Source of the DNA: Odiellus spinosus
Taxonomy: Eukaryota; Arthropoda; Arachnida; Opiliones; Phalangiidae
Length of the DNA stretch: 64,000 bases
Reading direction: 5' to 3'
Assembly: GCA_963920705.1 (NCBI GenBank)
Contig: OY987226.1
Location: 5,148,501-5,212,500 of the forward strand
In this document: in pieces, positions 38,244 to 49,980 of the stretch
How the letters are laid out: every line of letters begins with the position of its first letter
Numbering within the stretch: the first letter of the stretch is position 1
Made by a program: the position numbers and the translations under genes
The notes under the pieces: generated by a model
What the model saw: only the letters and a program-made list of their open reading frames with translations
What the model was told of the DNA's origin: nothing
Databases searched by the model: none

Positions 38244-41200
38244 GTTTTTTTTTAATACACTTTCCTTTTACAAATAATTATCCGAGCAGACCAGGACCGT
38301 TGCGAGTCTCGCCACTTTCAAACGTATAAATCAGTGGTGTCGATCGGTGTGACTTTAACAATCGCTTATCTTAATAGCTCTTTCCTCAAAACAATAGGTA
38401 TTTTTTATTTTATCTTCAAAACCTTATAGTTTCACCTTAATAGTTAATAATATTCTAAGTACATATACGAATGGGAGATATCGATACTTTCAGTTGGCGA
38501 AGGGTAGGTGAGGGTTTCAAGTAGTTATTCAGTCATAAAATTGCTAGAGTAAAATCAGTTTTAAACGAAACGGGAGCATATAGGGAGTGAAATATAGTTG
38601 ATTAAATATCGAGCCATTCAAGGTAAAAACATTATCTGATTAATTGGCAATTTTCCTCGTTTAACATGAATGATTGTATTCCACAAGTTAAAGAGCAAGT
38701 CTTCCACTTAATTTGGATATAAGAGCTGTTACACAAACGCGCGCATCATCAAAACTAATTTATGAAAACCGAAAAAGTAGGAAGATTAGAATTCGACAGT
38801 CAAGTATTTCCCCACATCATTCCATCTATTCTCTGAACTTCACCAAAAAAACTTGGGCTATCTTAAGCAAAACTTTATGAGTGTTAATAACTTTACTGAA
38901 TTATGGCATTAGCTTCTGCCTTCGCAAAGAGGAAAGCTAGAAATTTAGAATTTATTTGAAAAGGAAAAGTTCAGTTTTCCACTCCTTCGAGAAGGCAGCT
39001 TTATGACATAATATCACCCTATCAAAAGTTTACAAGTAAATTGTACCAAAGAGAAACAAAATGGTTCGTGGTCCACGGTAGTTTCGCAACGAGAATTGCT
39101 TTCGCGGCAGAAGTTAATTAAAACCATGAATGAAGTTAATTTTTTAAAGTTGAGTGGTTTTATCCCTAAGTAGGCGTCAAGCTTAATTAATGCCGATGGC
39201 GATTTGTATTTAAAAATCAGGTTAGCATGCTGGATTTGAAAAGAAAGGCTAGCATATAAGGATGATATATAGTACATCCGCACCAAACCAGCAAGCTGGG
39301 GCCATAGAGAGAAAGCATTTTCGAGTAAACCCATGGGGCCTCCGCCTTTGATAGTAGAGAGCATTTTTCGCGTATGCACCATGGTCATCGTCTGACAGTG
39401 GCTGATATGAGCATGAAAGCTAAAGCGGCTCAAAAGTAGTTTTGGGTACCTAAAAAGGTGTTCTATAAATATAAATGGGCCAACGCTAAGTGGTACGCGA
39501 GATTCGACCTTTAATATCGATGAAATGTTATCGATAAGCTTAATTTTTGGAGGTTTTAACGTTAATCCCCTGGAACTATCAGGATGTGATTTCTTTCACA
39601 TTCAGTTTGATGTTTTAAGTGGGTTCCTTGTCGGCTAATCGACGTGATAAAGTTAATCCTCTGGCTTATGTAAATATATATTAGAAAAGTTAGAATGACG
39701 GAAGCAGAAATAAGTATGGGGAGATATAAAATGCCTAATGGGGAAATAAAGCATCACGTCATAAAATAAAATGGCATTTGTCGAATACAGTAATTTCACC
39801 ACTATGGAAGGTGTCCACGAGTGAAGAAATAGCTTTCCCTTGCAGCATTGTGAAAAAGGGGATAGCGTTCTATACTCTTTTTGTATTGAAAAGATTTTCT
39901 TACATCTTTTACCTTGAATGATTTTAAAGGGAAACTTGGAGCTAAAAATCGGAATCACCTTAACAAAAACATATTTGAGAACTTTTCGGAATTTTTAGAC
40001 ACGTTTTCGGCGTTTAAATTAATTTCCAAAGTTTGGTAAAGTTTGAATGAAAGAAAATATAAATTTGGGCCAATTTAACGTTGACCATAACTAATTGTAC
40101 AGTCAAAGCTAGGCTGAGCGCGTAAGGGAGGAGCATTTTAAAGGGGTAATTTTCAGAGCAGATAGGGCCTTTAAGGTGTATTTCAACCATTTTTCATCTA
40201 TTCGAAGCCTTTTTGCTGTATTAATTACATAGTTTAAACTTTAAATATATATTTTAGTCTGACATAAATAACTATATCAGAATAAAGATATAGACAGAAT
40301 TAGGGAGGAGTTTCTCGAAAAGTTTATCACTTTAATAAAATCTGTTTACCGTCTACGCGATTACGTACTACAATACAGTTTTGGCAATGCAGTTACGTAA
40401 TCACTCCAGTACATTTAAGATACAAGATTTTACACCGACTACGGGGAGTCGGGGAGAGTTCCAATGTCATACAATAACCACGCCAACCCAGAGGGGATGT
40501 GTGACGTTACGCTGTCGTCCCTTCCTGCCTAACTGTTAGCTCTATATCTTTCTAACATAAAACAAGATATTCTAGCCCATACGGTTATAAACGCCTAAAG
40601 TCAATGCCGAGAGGTAAATGCGGTTCCAAGTTTCCAAGTTCTCATATAAAGAAAAGTGACATAAAACACTATTTTTAGTTTTAAATGTTTTACTTGGTTT
40701 TCTACTGAAAAAGTAGTTTAAAACAACGAAAGTATAGAGAAACACACATTCCCTTTCTCAAAATTAAGGGCTTTTCGCGTTTTTCAAGCAATCATGTGTT
40801 TTTCGTCTTCTGAAACGGCGCCGGCGCCGCAACCAAAGCAATACCTACACCCACCCTAGGGGGGAGGTGCAGTTAAAAATGCATTATTCAAAATCCCATT
40901 ACAAAACAAGAGGAACGTGACAGTTTCCAGTCCATTTTTATTGCAAAATCTAAATATTCTTGATTATTAAGATAAATAAGGAAGATGAGAAATATAATAT
41001 AATTCAGTTATTATTGTTATTAAAATGTTGGAAGGTTTTTTTTATCATTAAATGGAGACACTCAAATATTTTTAGTCCAAATCTCTGGTCCAAAACTATT
41101 GAAATGGATCAGAGCGTAGGAAAACTATTAAAAAGTGTTTAAGGAAGACTTCTATCTCTCACCTCAGCAGAAACTCGTGTTTTGGCTGTTTCTTTTCGAA

Positions 41201-41535
41201 TGATATTTCAATTTTTTAAAAAAGGAACGTGGCTAAATTATTGTTTATCTAAATATGATGCAAGTTATATTTTTTTAAGGTTTCCTATGTTTTGTACAAT
41301 TAATTGAGAGACACTTCCTGAATGTTTTATGAGGAAGAATCAATAATAAAAAATAAAAAAATAATCACTTCATTTTTCTCTTTACTCTTCCTTTAACGAA
41401 ATTTTAAAAGGACCAAAAGTACATATTTTATTGGATAGTTTTCTACTGGCTATTTTTTAAACTCTATATCTAAGTTTTTTGGAATCAGTTGTCTGTGTTA
41501 CTTTAGAGAAAACCAAGTCGCCTGGAAGTTTTGGG

Positions 41536-41571
<36 letters not shown>

Positions 41572-41755
41572 AGAAGAAAAGTCTAATATAATTTGATTTA
41601 TTTTGCGTGTAAAAAAATCACATTAACATTGATTTTATTTTTGATGATCAGCTCCTATCGCTTCTGAGATTGATGAGTAATTATCCGCTCTGTTCATAGA
41701 GGCGTAAAAAATTTCATAAGTCTCAAACTAGGAACTGAACAAATTATTTTGAAAC
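38244..41755. other. Intergenic region between INDY and DHODH
   Basis: No gene recognised in 3.5 kb. It holds a GGCGCCGGCGCCGC block near 40818, a 32-base A run (41538-41569) and a 139-codon minus frame (39014-39433) without recognisable similarity. Confidence 0.55.
41538..41569. repeat. Poly(A) run of 32 bases
   Basis: Thirty-two consecutive A, then GAAGAAGAAAAG. It may be a simple repeat or the tail of an old retroposed sequence; no body or target duplication was recognised. Confidence 0.9.
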
Positions 41756-43281
41756 CTACTTGAGTAGTTCATTCAATTCTCGTTTAATCTTATTAACAAC
41801 GGGTGGTCCTTCGTACGTTAGGGCAGTGTATATTTGAATTAACGAGGCACCAGCCTTAATTTTATCATAAGCATCTTTACCAGTAAAAATACCACCCACT
41901 CCAATGATCGGTACTTTTCCTATCAATGTTATATTTTTAATTACAAACTCAGATTAAAAGTTTAAGAGAGTTAATTAACTCTACCTCCTGTCAATTTGTA
42001 CATTTCTCGGATAGTGTTTGTCGATAGATCTTTAAGCGGTAATCCACTTAGTCCACCTTGCTCATTTTTATGCCGACTGGTCAGTGATTCGGGTCTTTGT
42101 ATGGTTGTGTTAGTCACAATTAAACCATCGACTTTACTCTTAATTAAGAGTGATTAGTTAGAAAACTACTTAGTAACACTTAAATTGGTTGTGTTTTGTT
42201 TACCCCTTTCTTGGATACAACTTTAGCGATCCCCTTTTTCCATTCATCAGACAAATCAGGGGAAACTTTGACCAATAAAGGTGGTTTGTTCCCTAATAAT
42301 GAATTCCTAGCGTCCGAAACTTTGTCTATAAGTTGTTCTACCTTTTTCTGTTCCTGTAAATCTCTCAAGTTCGGGGTATTGGGGCTAGATATGTTAATAA
42401 CTATATAATCAGCTAAATGTCCAAATTTTTTGACCCCTTCGACATAATCTGCCGTGGCATCCTCGCTATTTTTATTTTTACCTAAACTAATACCCAAGAC
42501 ACCATTTGGTTTCCCTAATTTAAAAGTGGTTTCTAGTTGACTCAAAGCGTAGTCGTGGCCTTTACTATTGAAACCACACCTGCAAAATATCCAGTTTTGT
42601 ATATTTCCATCAAGCTTTCATATTTTTTAGAGCTTATACCTATTTATTAGCCCAGTATCTTCAATTAAACGAAAGATTCGTGGCTTGTCATTCCCTGGTT
42701 GGGGTTCAGGAGTAATAGAACCAACTTCAACGAAGCCAAACCCAATTTTAAACAATTTACCCACAGCTTCGCCATCTTTATCAAAACCACCAGCTAAACC
42801 AACAGGATTTTGAAATTGAAGGTTCCAAACAATGTTTTTCTAGTTAGTTGAAACAGTAGTTGGTAAAGTGTAACATAAGGGGTAATTGTTTTCGTGCATA
42901 AAGGAGAAAAGTGTGGGTATTTACCAAGAGTGGCAAATCTAAGTCATTTGATTTGGGTAAAATACCGTACTTAGCTAATTTCAAACTAAGGTTGTGAGCG
43001 TCTTCGGGCTCAACTAGTTTTTGTAACGTCGGCATAAAGATTTCTTTGTAAAAACGTTCGTTTCCTTTATAAATACATATTCCACTAAATGTTACGCAAC
43101 CCGCTGATGTCAGCATGAAGAGCGATTTTAATTTCTGGAAATGAAATAACCAAAGTTTGTACTTACAGTTATGAGGAATATCATCTTACCGTATGATTCA
43201 CCACTAATTATCACTCAGATTAAACACGCTAATTATGAAAATTAAAACTTAATTTACCTTCCCTGCTTTTCTAGCCGCCAT
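41756..43281 (-). CDS. DHODH: Dihydroorotate dehydrogenase (class 2, mitochondrial)
   Basis: Catalyses the fourth step of de novo pyrimidine synthesis, oxidising dihydroorotate to orotate with FMN and passing electrons to ubiquinone at the inner mitochondrial membrane. Exon 1 is only eight codons ([11 protein letters not shown] at 43279-43281), and exon 2 begins [12 protein letters not shown], a membrane segment that anchors class 2 enzymes. Core motifs: [20 protein letters not shown] near 42800, [11 protein letters not shown] and [11 protein letters not shown] near 42600, [12 protein letters not shown] near 42470, [15 protein letters not shown] near 42370 (the Ser typical of class 2 active sites), [18 protein letters not shown] near 42100, [12 protein letters not shown], and [19 protein letters not shown] near 41900. 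Stop TAG at 41756-41758. It is divergent from NUBPL, with 150 bp between the two start codons. Confidence 0.96.
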
Positions 43282-43431
43282 CTGAGACTTATGCTTAAAT
43301 GTCGTCTGCTTAAGATTATCACTTAAAAAAAACTAAATAATTAACTTTATGAGCTCCACCAAGGAGGATGCTCCACCTAGAGGCGGAAAAAGATACTATA
43401 AGTGTAAACAAACGCACGTGCTTTTTAAAAT
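43282..43431. promoter_or_regulatory. Shared divergent promoter of DHODH (-) and NUBPL (+)
   Basis: Only 150 bp separate the two start codons, so both transcription starts and 5' UTRs must lie here unless UTRs overlap. No TATA box is placed for either gene. Both products are mitochondrial. Confidence 0.7.
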
Positions 43432-44859
43432 ATGGCGTTGGCTTCCATCACGAAGAATAAATATTATTTTAACTTTAAATCGTCTTTAAATAATATAAAA
43501 AAGCTTTTTTCCTCACACGACGATCCATTAGTAAGTTAATAATCATATTAAAACTTGAATCGAACTATAAATATTGAAGTATAAAACTAGGGCATTGGAA
43601 AACCCAAAGGAAAGGCTGTTTCAGCTGTCAAAAATGAGCGAATTACCAAAGGTTTGCCCAAGAAATTCCCCATTGCTGGTGTCAAACAAACGATTGTTGT
43701 AGCTTCTGGGAAGGGTGGAGTGGGAAAATCAACAACCGCAGTTAATATCGCAGCTGCATTGAGTGTTTTACACAAAGTAAGTTCACTTACATTCGTATGC
43801 TGTGTTCGCTAAGGTGTTAAATTTATATACTTGGTGGTCAGGATAAGGCAATAGGGATATTGGATGCGGATGTATATGGTCCCTCCATTCCCAAAATGAT
43901 GAATATTTCTGGTCAACCTGAATTAACGAAACGTAATCGTTTTAAAAGCCTAGCTTTATCAGTTTACGTTAATAATGTTTTGATTTAATTTTCATAGAAA
44001 ATTTGATGCTACCATTAACAAATTACGGGATTAAATGGTACAAATATTAATAATTATACTAATTTATAAATTCTGGGCTAGCTTATACTCGCTCAATTAC
44101 ATTTCAGTATGTCAATGGGGTTTCTAGTCGATGAGAAATCACCGATTGTTTGGAGAGGTTTAATGGTTATGTCAGCTTTGGAAAAACTACTAAGACAGGT
44201 CTTAATAATAATCTCTTAAACTGAAAAGGAACTAAAAAATGAATCAACTTTAAGGTTGCTTGGGGTAGTTTGGACTATTTAGTTATCGATATGCCACCCG
44301 GAACTGGAGATGTTCAATTATCTATTTCCCAAAATATTCCTATTACTGGTAAATAAGACTGCAAAATTCCACTTAAAAACAATATACTGTATAATAATTA
44401 CCGAATTAACGTAATTTTAGGTGCTGTTATAGTCACGACTCCTCAAGACATTGCTCTTTTAGACGCTAGAAGAGGTGCAGAAATGTTTCGCAAAGTTCAA
44501 GTGCCTGTGTTAGGAGTCGTTCAAAATATGAGCTTGTTTGTTTGTCCAAATTGCGATCACATTACTCACATTTTTGGCAAAGATGGTGCAGCAAAATTAG
44601 CCAAAGAAGTGAATGTTGATTTACTAGGTTTGGATTTATTGAGATATCTAAAATAAATTCAAGTTATGCATTAATTTATATAATTAAATTTATTATTTCA
44701 TTAGGTGATATTCCATTAGACGGAATTATCTGTGAAAATTCAGATAAAGGGACGCCAATAGTGTTCTCTCATTCTGAATCACATCAAACTAAAGCTTACT
44801 TAAATGTTGCGAATAATGTTTTGCTAAAATTGCCTAATCATATTGATAATTTTCCGTGA
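43432..44859 (+). CDS. NUBPL: NUBPL (Ind1), mitochondrial Fe-S P-loop protein for complex I assembly
   Basis: NUBPL/Ind1 delivers Fe-S clusters to respiratory complex I. Exon 1 (43432-43530) encodes a basic presequence-like stretch ([18 protein letters not shown]). Exon 2 (43591-43776) has [17 protein letters not shown], the deviant Walker A of Mrp/NBP35 ATPases. Then [20 protein letters not shown] (from 43842), [12 protein letters not shown] (from 43998), [19 protein letters not shown] (from about 44108), [19 protein letters not shown] (Walker B/switch), [32 protein letters not shown] with the cluster-binding CPNC, and [14 protein letters not shown]. The last exon runs from 44705 to TGA at 44857-44859. 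The extra sequence before GKGGVGKST and the conserved HIFG fit NUBPL rather than cytosolic NUBP1/2. Confidence 0.95.
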
Positions 44860-45046
44860 ATAAATGTAATTAATCATGTTTTTACACCACCAATAAAGTT
44901 TTTTTTTATTCTATTGCTAGATACACTTTATATTAATTGTTTTAATATTTCATTTGAAAAATGCACCTAGATTATCTTTGCACAATCAATTTACAATCTC
45001 CGTGACTTTATTTAAATTATATTTGAATTTTTACACGTTTTAACTT

Positions 45047-48000
45047 TTATTTCTCTTCGGAAGAGTCCCACTCCAACTCTTCCCTTTCTTTATCGCAATG
45101 AGGTGAATGGCGACCCTTGCGAGGTTGCTCATATAAAATTGTAGTCAGTGGAACACCATTCCAGTATCCCTTTGTTACCAATTTTAAAAAAACTAAGTTT
45201 TAACCAATACTTTACGATCCATTTAAAACTTACGGGAAATCTATCACCCGAAGATTGGTTGCATTGCATTGAAAGAGGAGCTGACTCATAAAGATAGTAA
45301 AGAAAATCTGCGTTATTTTGACTCCATGTTATAGATTTGTAGTTTTCCCCTACTCCTTGATCATCTGATGTGCCTTCATTGTTGTATCTAACATTGAATG
45401 AGTTCAAAAAACCACCTAAAACTACAAAAACTTCAAACACGTGTACAAATTAAAGTTCTAATTTCGCGAACTATGTCTCACGTCTTTCAAACGCTTTGAG
45501 GCGCCTTCTACTGGCAAATATGGGCTCCGAACATGTACGGAAATAAGCACAGGTCATTTCCCAAATGTCCCATAACTTTTCTATTTCGAGATAGGGTCAG
45601 TGTCGCTGGACATTTATTCCATAAAAAAAGTTCTTACTGTACAGGAAATCCAATAATTTTGAAAAATATCCGATGGCTGAATTTGTGAAAGGGATTACCC
45701 AAAATTATCCACGAAGATTTTTTTTTTTTATTTCCGTTACTGGTTTCGAAGCCCAGAAAAACCATAGAGGGTAGAAAGAACCAATCAAAACGCGGTATTT
45801 CTCTACCGCGTATTTAAAAAATACACGATTTTTAAATGCAAAAACATCATACTGGTTCATGTAGGTGAAGTAACTCTTTAAAACATGACTGTCAATAGAA
45901 CTTTTGCAAACTTCCAAATTAGTTTTAGGAAAGTAATGAATGTAGTTTACGCACATTTCGTCACTAATGGCGTATCCACCCTTTAAAATTAGTAATTTAA
46001 ATAAGAACATATACGGCTTAACTTAAGGTCTCCAAGACTTTAGTTATTCGATTCACTGATGAATACCTACCAAAGTTACATTACTCCTATCCGTGGTGTC
46101 ATAAGTACACGTAGTAATTAGGGCGTCACCCTAAAATAAATTAAATTAGTCTTAGGTTTACATAGAACTTTTAAAATAACTTACAGGTAGAATATTCACT
46201 CGATGTTTAAGCAAGCGTATCTCTTGAAAATGGGTGCTATAATGGTTGTCGCGATTCAATTCCGGAAGTTCAACTCCGCCTCGAACGTGTTTGGTAGCTA
46301 CTTTAATCCCTACTAAGTGTGTATGTAGTTGAGATGCAAACACAGTTATGCCTTCGGGTGGAAGACTCTGAAATAGGCTTAGTACTTAGATGTTTGGCCT
46401 TCGACCTAGCCTAAAGATGGTTGAGTTTCCTCACCGCTCTAGTACATTCGGCTACACAATACCCTGATAAGTCGAAGAAAGGTTGTTTGGGTGGAATAGC
46501 CATCTTATCGGTGTATTCCAATCCTACTTCTAAAACGCCAGCGTCGTACTTCCGGAGATTAGCCGTGTAGAAAAACCGGACGCCGGAACTGTCCACCCAA
46601 TCTATACAAATTAATATTCAATGAGTTCCGGCCAGATAATACGACCATCGTAAAACTATAATGTACCGGATTTTAGCTCGGGATTATTGTAGTGCACTTC
46701 TAGCATAAGAAAACGGGAAAAATTCTGACCTCCCATGGGTAAACCAGCTTCTTCCGGATATGCTAATGGCTGTTATTAGAAGAATTAAATATACTCAGTG
46801 GCTATTGAATTAAGAATTTTATAAACTTTACGGGGGCTCCCATGGCCCATGCAGCCAAAACGCGTTTGCAAGGCTCAATTTCCGGAGGTCTTTCACCAGT
46901 ATGACACGGACCGCTCCACATCGGTAGTTTCATGTCGGCGGGAACCTCGCAATGAAAAACTTCCATATGATGTACCAGAGGCTCGTTCCCTTTTTGAATC
47001 GTTGCTTCATACTAAAAGGGTATAACCATGTTGATAGGTGAATCCTCTTTGGATTAACTCGCTTAAGCAAACCTTAATTATATGATGTTTTTTAATGAAC
47101 GTCTCCGGAAGTAGATGCATACTGCACCAATAGGTCGTCTCCTCGGCTGGGACATGGACCTGATCATTGGTAACGCTTATGGTGTCTACGTCAGTTCCTA
47201 GGTCCGGCACAGGATTTGTGTTTTTAAGCAGTTGTACCCTTTGGAACCCATGCTGCTCGTTGCTAATTTGACGTCCATTTAACCTTTTTAGTGGACCTCT
47301 ACCTTTAACGTACAAGACGTGCGTAGTACCATCCTGCGACAAGTAATATCGTAAATGCATTTTTTTTGTTGGCATCCAGCAAATGTAAGCTAATAAGCGT
47401 TGGCTAGTCACCTCGATGACGTAGTCCTGGTCGTCGCAAGTGTCAATTTTCCTTCGAAGGACAAAACGGACTATTCGACCCCGTCTCTTTAAACCAATAA
47501 CGTCGCAGTCGTTGTGATAGTCGACCGAGATGACGCCGGATGAGTCCGTCCACGTGTCCTGGGGAACAATTAGGGAATTGTCAAGAAGTTTTAGGGGGGT
47601 GTAGGGTCTTATAATGTTCGTGAACGGATGTATGAAGATATAGTGGAAGGATGCAGCATTCAACCAACCATTCGAATTTCGTATTGCTTTTCATAAGGGA
47701 AATTTTATAAGACGTCTTTTAATCAAGCTTTTTTTGGTTCAGAATCAAGCCTTTCGTTTAAAGCCACGCTATCAGGCTTTTCTTTTAAAAGCGAATGAAA
47801 AAGCTTGAAAAAGTGGATTGAAAACAGGGCTTGAGGGACATAAAAACTAACTAGTACCAAAAGTGGATCATCTGTAAGTTACCCTGGTTGTTTTCAATGT
47901 TGTAGCTAGCGATTTAATTTAAGATGATAAAAAGATGCTCTCTTATTTAGTTAGAGAAACATTTTAAAGCGTTTGGTTCTGGAAATTATAACACTGCCAG

Positions 48001-49980
48001 GGAACCACCGTTTTTAGTTCCTCCCCGAATTTCGTGTTGCTTTTCTTATACGTTCATAAGTAGAAAATACACTTAAATGGAGAATGTAAATTGGGAAGAA
48101 TAGTTTTTAAAGAGAGAATGCAGCCTAACAAATATGGAAATATACTTAAAGGGATAATGAAATACATCATGGAACTGGGATGAAGTGAGAGTTTAACTTG
48201 TTAGTAATTAACTTATGCTAGTACCTAAAGCAGTATATAGGGCGAGTCAAATTCCATTCAACTCACGGTGAATTTTTACCCAATTAAAGATACTCTAGAA
48301 AAGAAAAGACGTCACTGCATATACCTGGAAATGAGGTCTTCCGTGCTTGTCGATCCACATGACGCAAAGGTCGGCGTCCGAGATTTCGCCACGATCGGAA
48401 AATCCGAAGCCGAACCAATCGGTTTGACCCAAGCTAGCCCGGACTTCCATCGTAATTGTACCATCATCTTCGTCAACCAACCAGTAGAGATGGTAATGGT
48501 CTTCGGCGTCGATGGGGACATCGTAATATTGGGGGACGCCGCTATAGGGAATACCCGTCGTTAGTAACCCTTTCATTCCCAGAAAAACACGTATAGAGAA
48601 TCACTATATTAAAATTATATGAAGTTGTTGATAAATTAAATGTTTGGAAACGAAAACGATTTAGTTTTTCTGAATCGAAAGGATTCGCAAACGAGATAAT
48701 AATGGGGGAAGTATTTTAATATGCAAATAATGACTTGGAAACCGTAAAATATCTCTGGTCAGCGATAAAAATAGAACAATGCCGGCCGGAATATGACAAC
48801 CGTAAATATGATCATGTTTCTAGACTGCTCTACCACCTTGCTTTGCGTAAAATTTAAAGTGAAGCTGACACCATTTTTTTCGAGGAATATGGAAAATATT
48901 TTGAGTTTTTTCCATCTATACAAAATTTTAGTCTCTGGAAAGTTGTGTTCTTACCAGTGAATTTTGCCTGATATTTCCAGGTACACCAAATGTTTATAAA
49001 AACCCTAATAAAAACTATGACGTAATTTCCCTGATCTTCCTGAATTATGCCAAATTTTCAAGTTTCCCTGATTTTTGACAACATTCAAATTCCCTGATAT
49101 TTTCCAGGTATTCCAGGTTTGTATGAACCATGTATAACGTTTCTGGAACGTACTTAACGATAAGTTTCAAATAAACGATAGGACTTTCTAGATCAAGCAC
49201 TTTCACGAAAGAGACCGCGCGAAAGAAACCTTTTCAAGTATCAGAATGCTCGATAATCAAATGTGGGCTCAGTAATAGCCACGCAACCACAGTAATAAAG
49301 CAATATTACGGGGGATATTATTACTGTGGTTGTAATATGTTTTCTTTTAACATGTGTGCATATATTTTAAATCTTTCCGAAAATTAAACTCATTCTATTT
49401 GGTTTGCACAAAAAATCGGTGATAGCACCAATTAAGTAATTACAAACAGAATTCAAATATAAAAATATTAAAGTATGATCAACTTTAGACCCTTTTTTTT
49501 CTCAACCAATGAAATATCGTATAAAAATGGGGTGTGAACCAATTTAACTATTTCTAACAAACTTATCATTTCAAAGGCTAACTATCATTGGCGTCAGTAA
49601 TCCATCTGAAATTTCTTAGAGCCGAATTTCTCAACTCTGATAATTAACCGCTTAACACCACGAAACATTTGGAGAGTTTTGATAATGTTGTTAACGTGTA
49701 TTTGCAGTTCAAAACTATTAATAACAACTTGTTCACAGAGTGTAGTGTTTCTTTAACAGTTTAAAAGTATTTTGGGGGATTGCATTTTATTTTTACAAAC
49801 CGATCCTGAAGAACAGTTTAAGAAATTACTTTAATACAAAAACGTTTACCTTTTGGAGTCTAGATTCCGGGAACAGGTCGTTGGCAAAAGTAGACCAACT
49901 ATTAGGAACTGGGCTAAAAAGTTGTAGAAAGAGTTGTGAAATGAGCGTTTAGAATCGGGACATCCGTCGTGCGTCTGCAT
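45047..49980 (-). CDS. Tbh: Tyramine (dopamine-type) beta-hydroxylase, copper monooxygenase
   Basis: In arthropods this enzyme makes octopamine from tyramine in neurosecretory vesicles. Exon 1 (49850-49980) gives MQTHDGCPDSKRSF, then a hydrophobic FLAQFLIVGLLLP segment (signal anchor or signal peptide). Exon 2 (48325-48541) is the start of the DOMON domain (DHYHLYWLVDEDDG, WFGFGFSDRG). Exon 3 starts at 47558 (DTWTDSSG); a 78-nt stop-free intron, 47334-47411, separates YVIE from DGTTHVLYVKG. The copper domains follow: ETTYWC, VHHMEVFHCEVP near 46930, AAWAMGAPPLAYPEEAGLPMGG, VGLEYTDKMAIPP, FASQLHTHLVG (HxH copper ligands) near 46330, HFQEIRLLKHRV, and EMCVNYIHYFP (Met ligand) near 45960. The last exon ends at TAA 45047-45049. 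MOXD1 is the alternative; arthropod context favours Tbh. Confidence 0.92.
49430..49757. mobile_element. MITE, TTAA family A, degenerate copy in Tbh intron 1
   Basis: The interior shares GTGTGAACCAATTT, TTTCTAACAAACTT and CTGATAATTAACCGC with the copy at 905-1262. The right end is GAGTGTAGTGTTTCTTTAA; the left end is not sharply defined. Confidence 0.6.

Noticed and set aside
39014-39433. 139-codon minus frame in the INDY-DHODH interval.
   Set aside because: No recognisable domain or splice context; not supported as a gene.
48542-48576. Start of Tbh at MKGLLTTGIPYS.
   Set aside because: CCCTATAG|C is a good acceptor, and joining to exon 1 (49850-49980) gives a hydrophobic N-terminus in the right phase.
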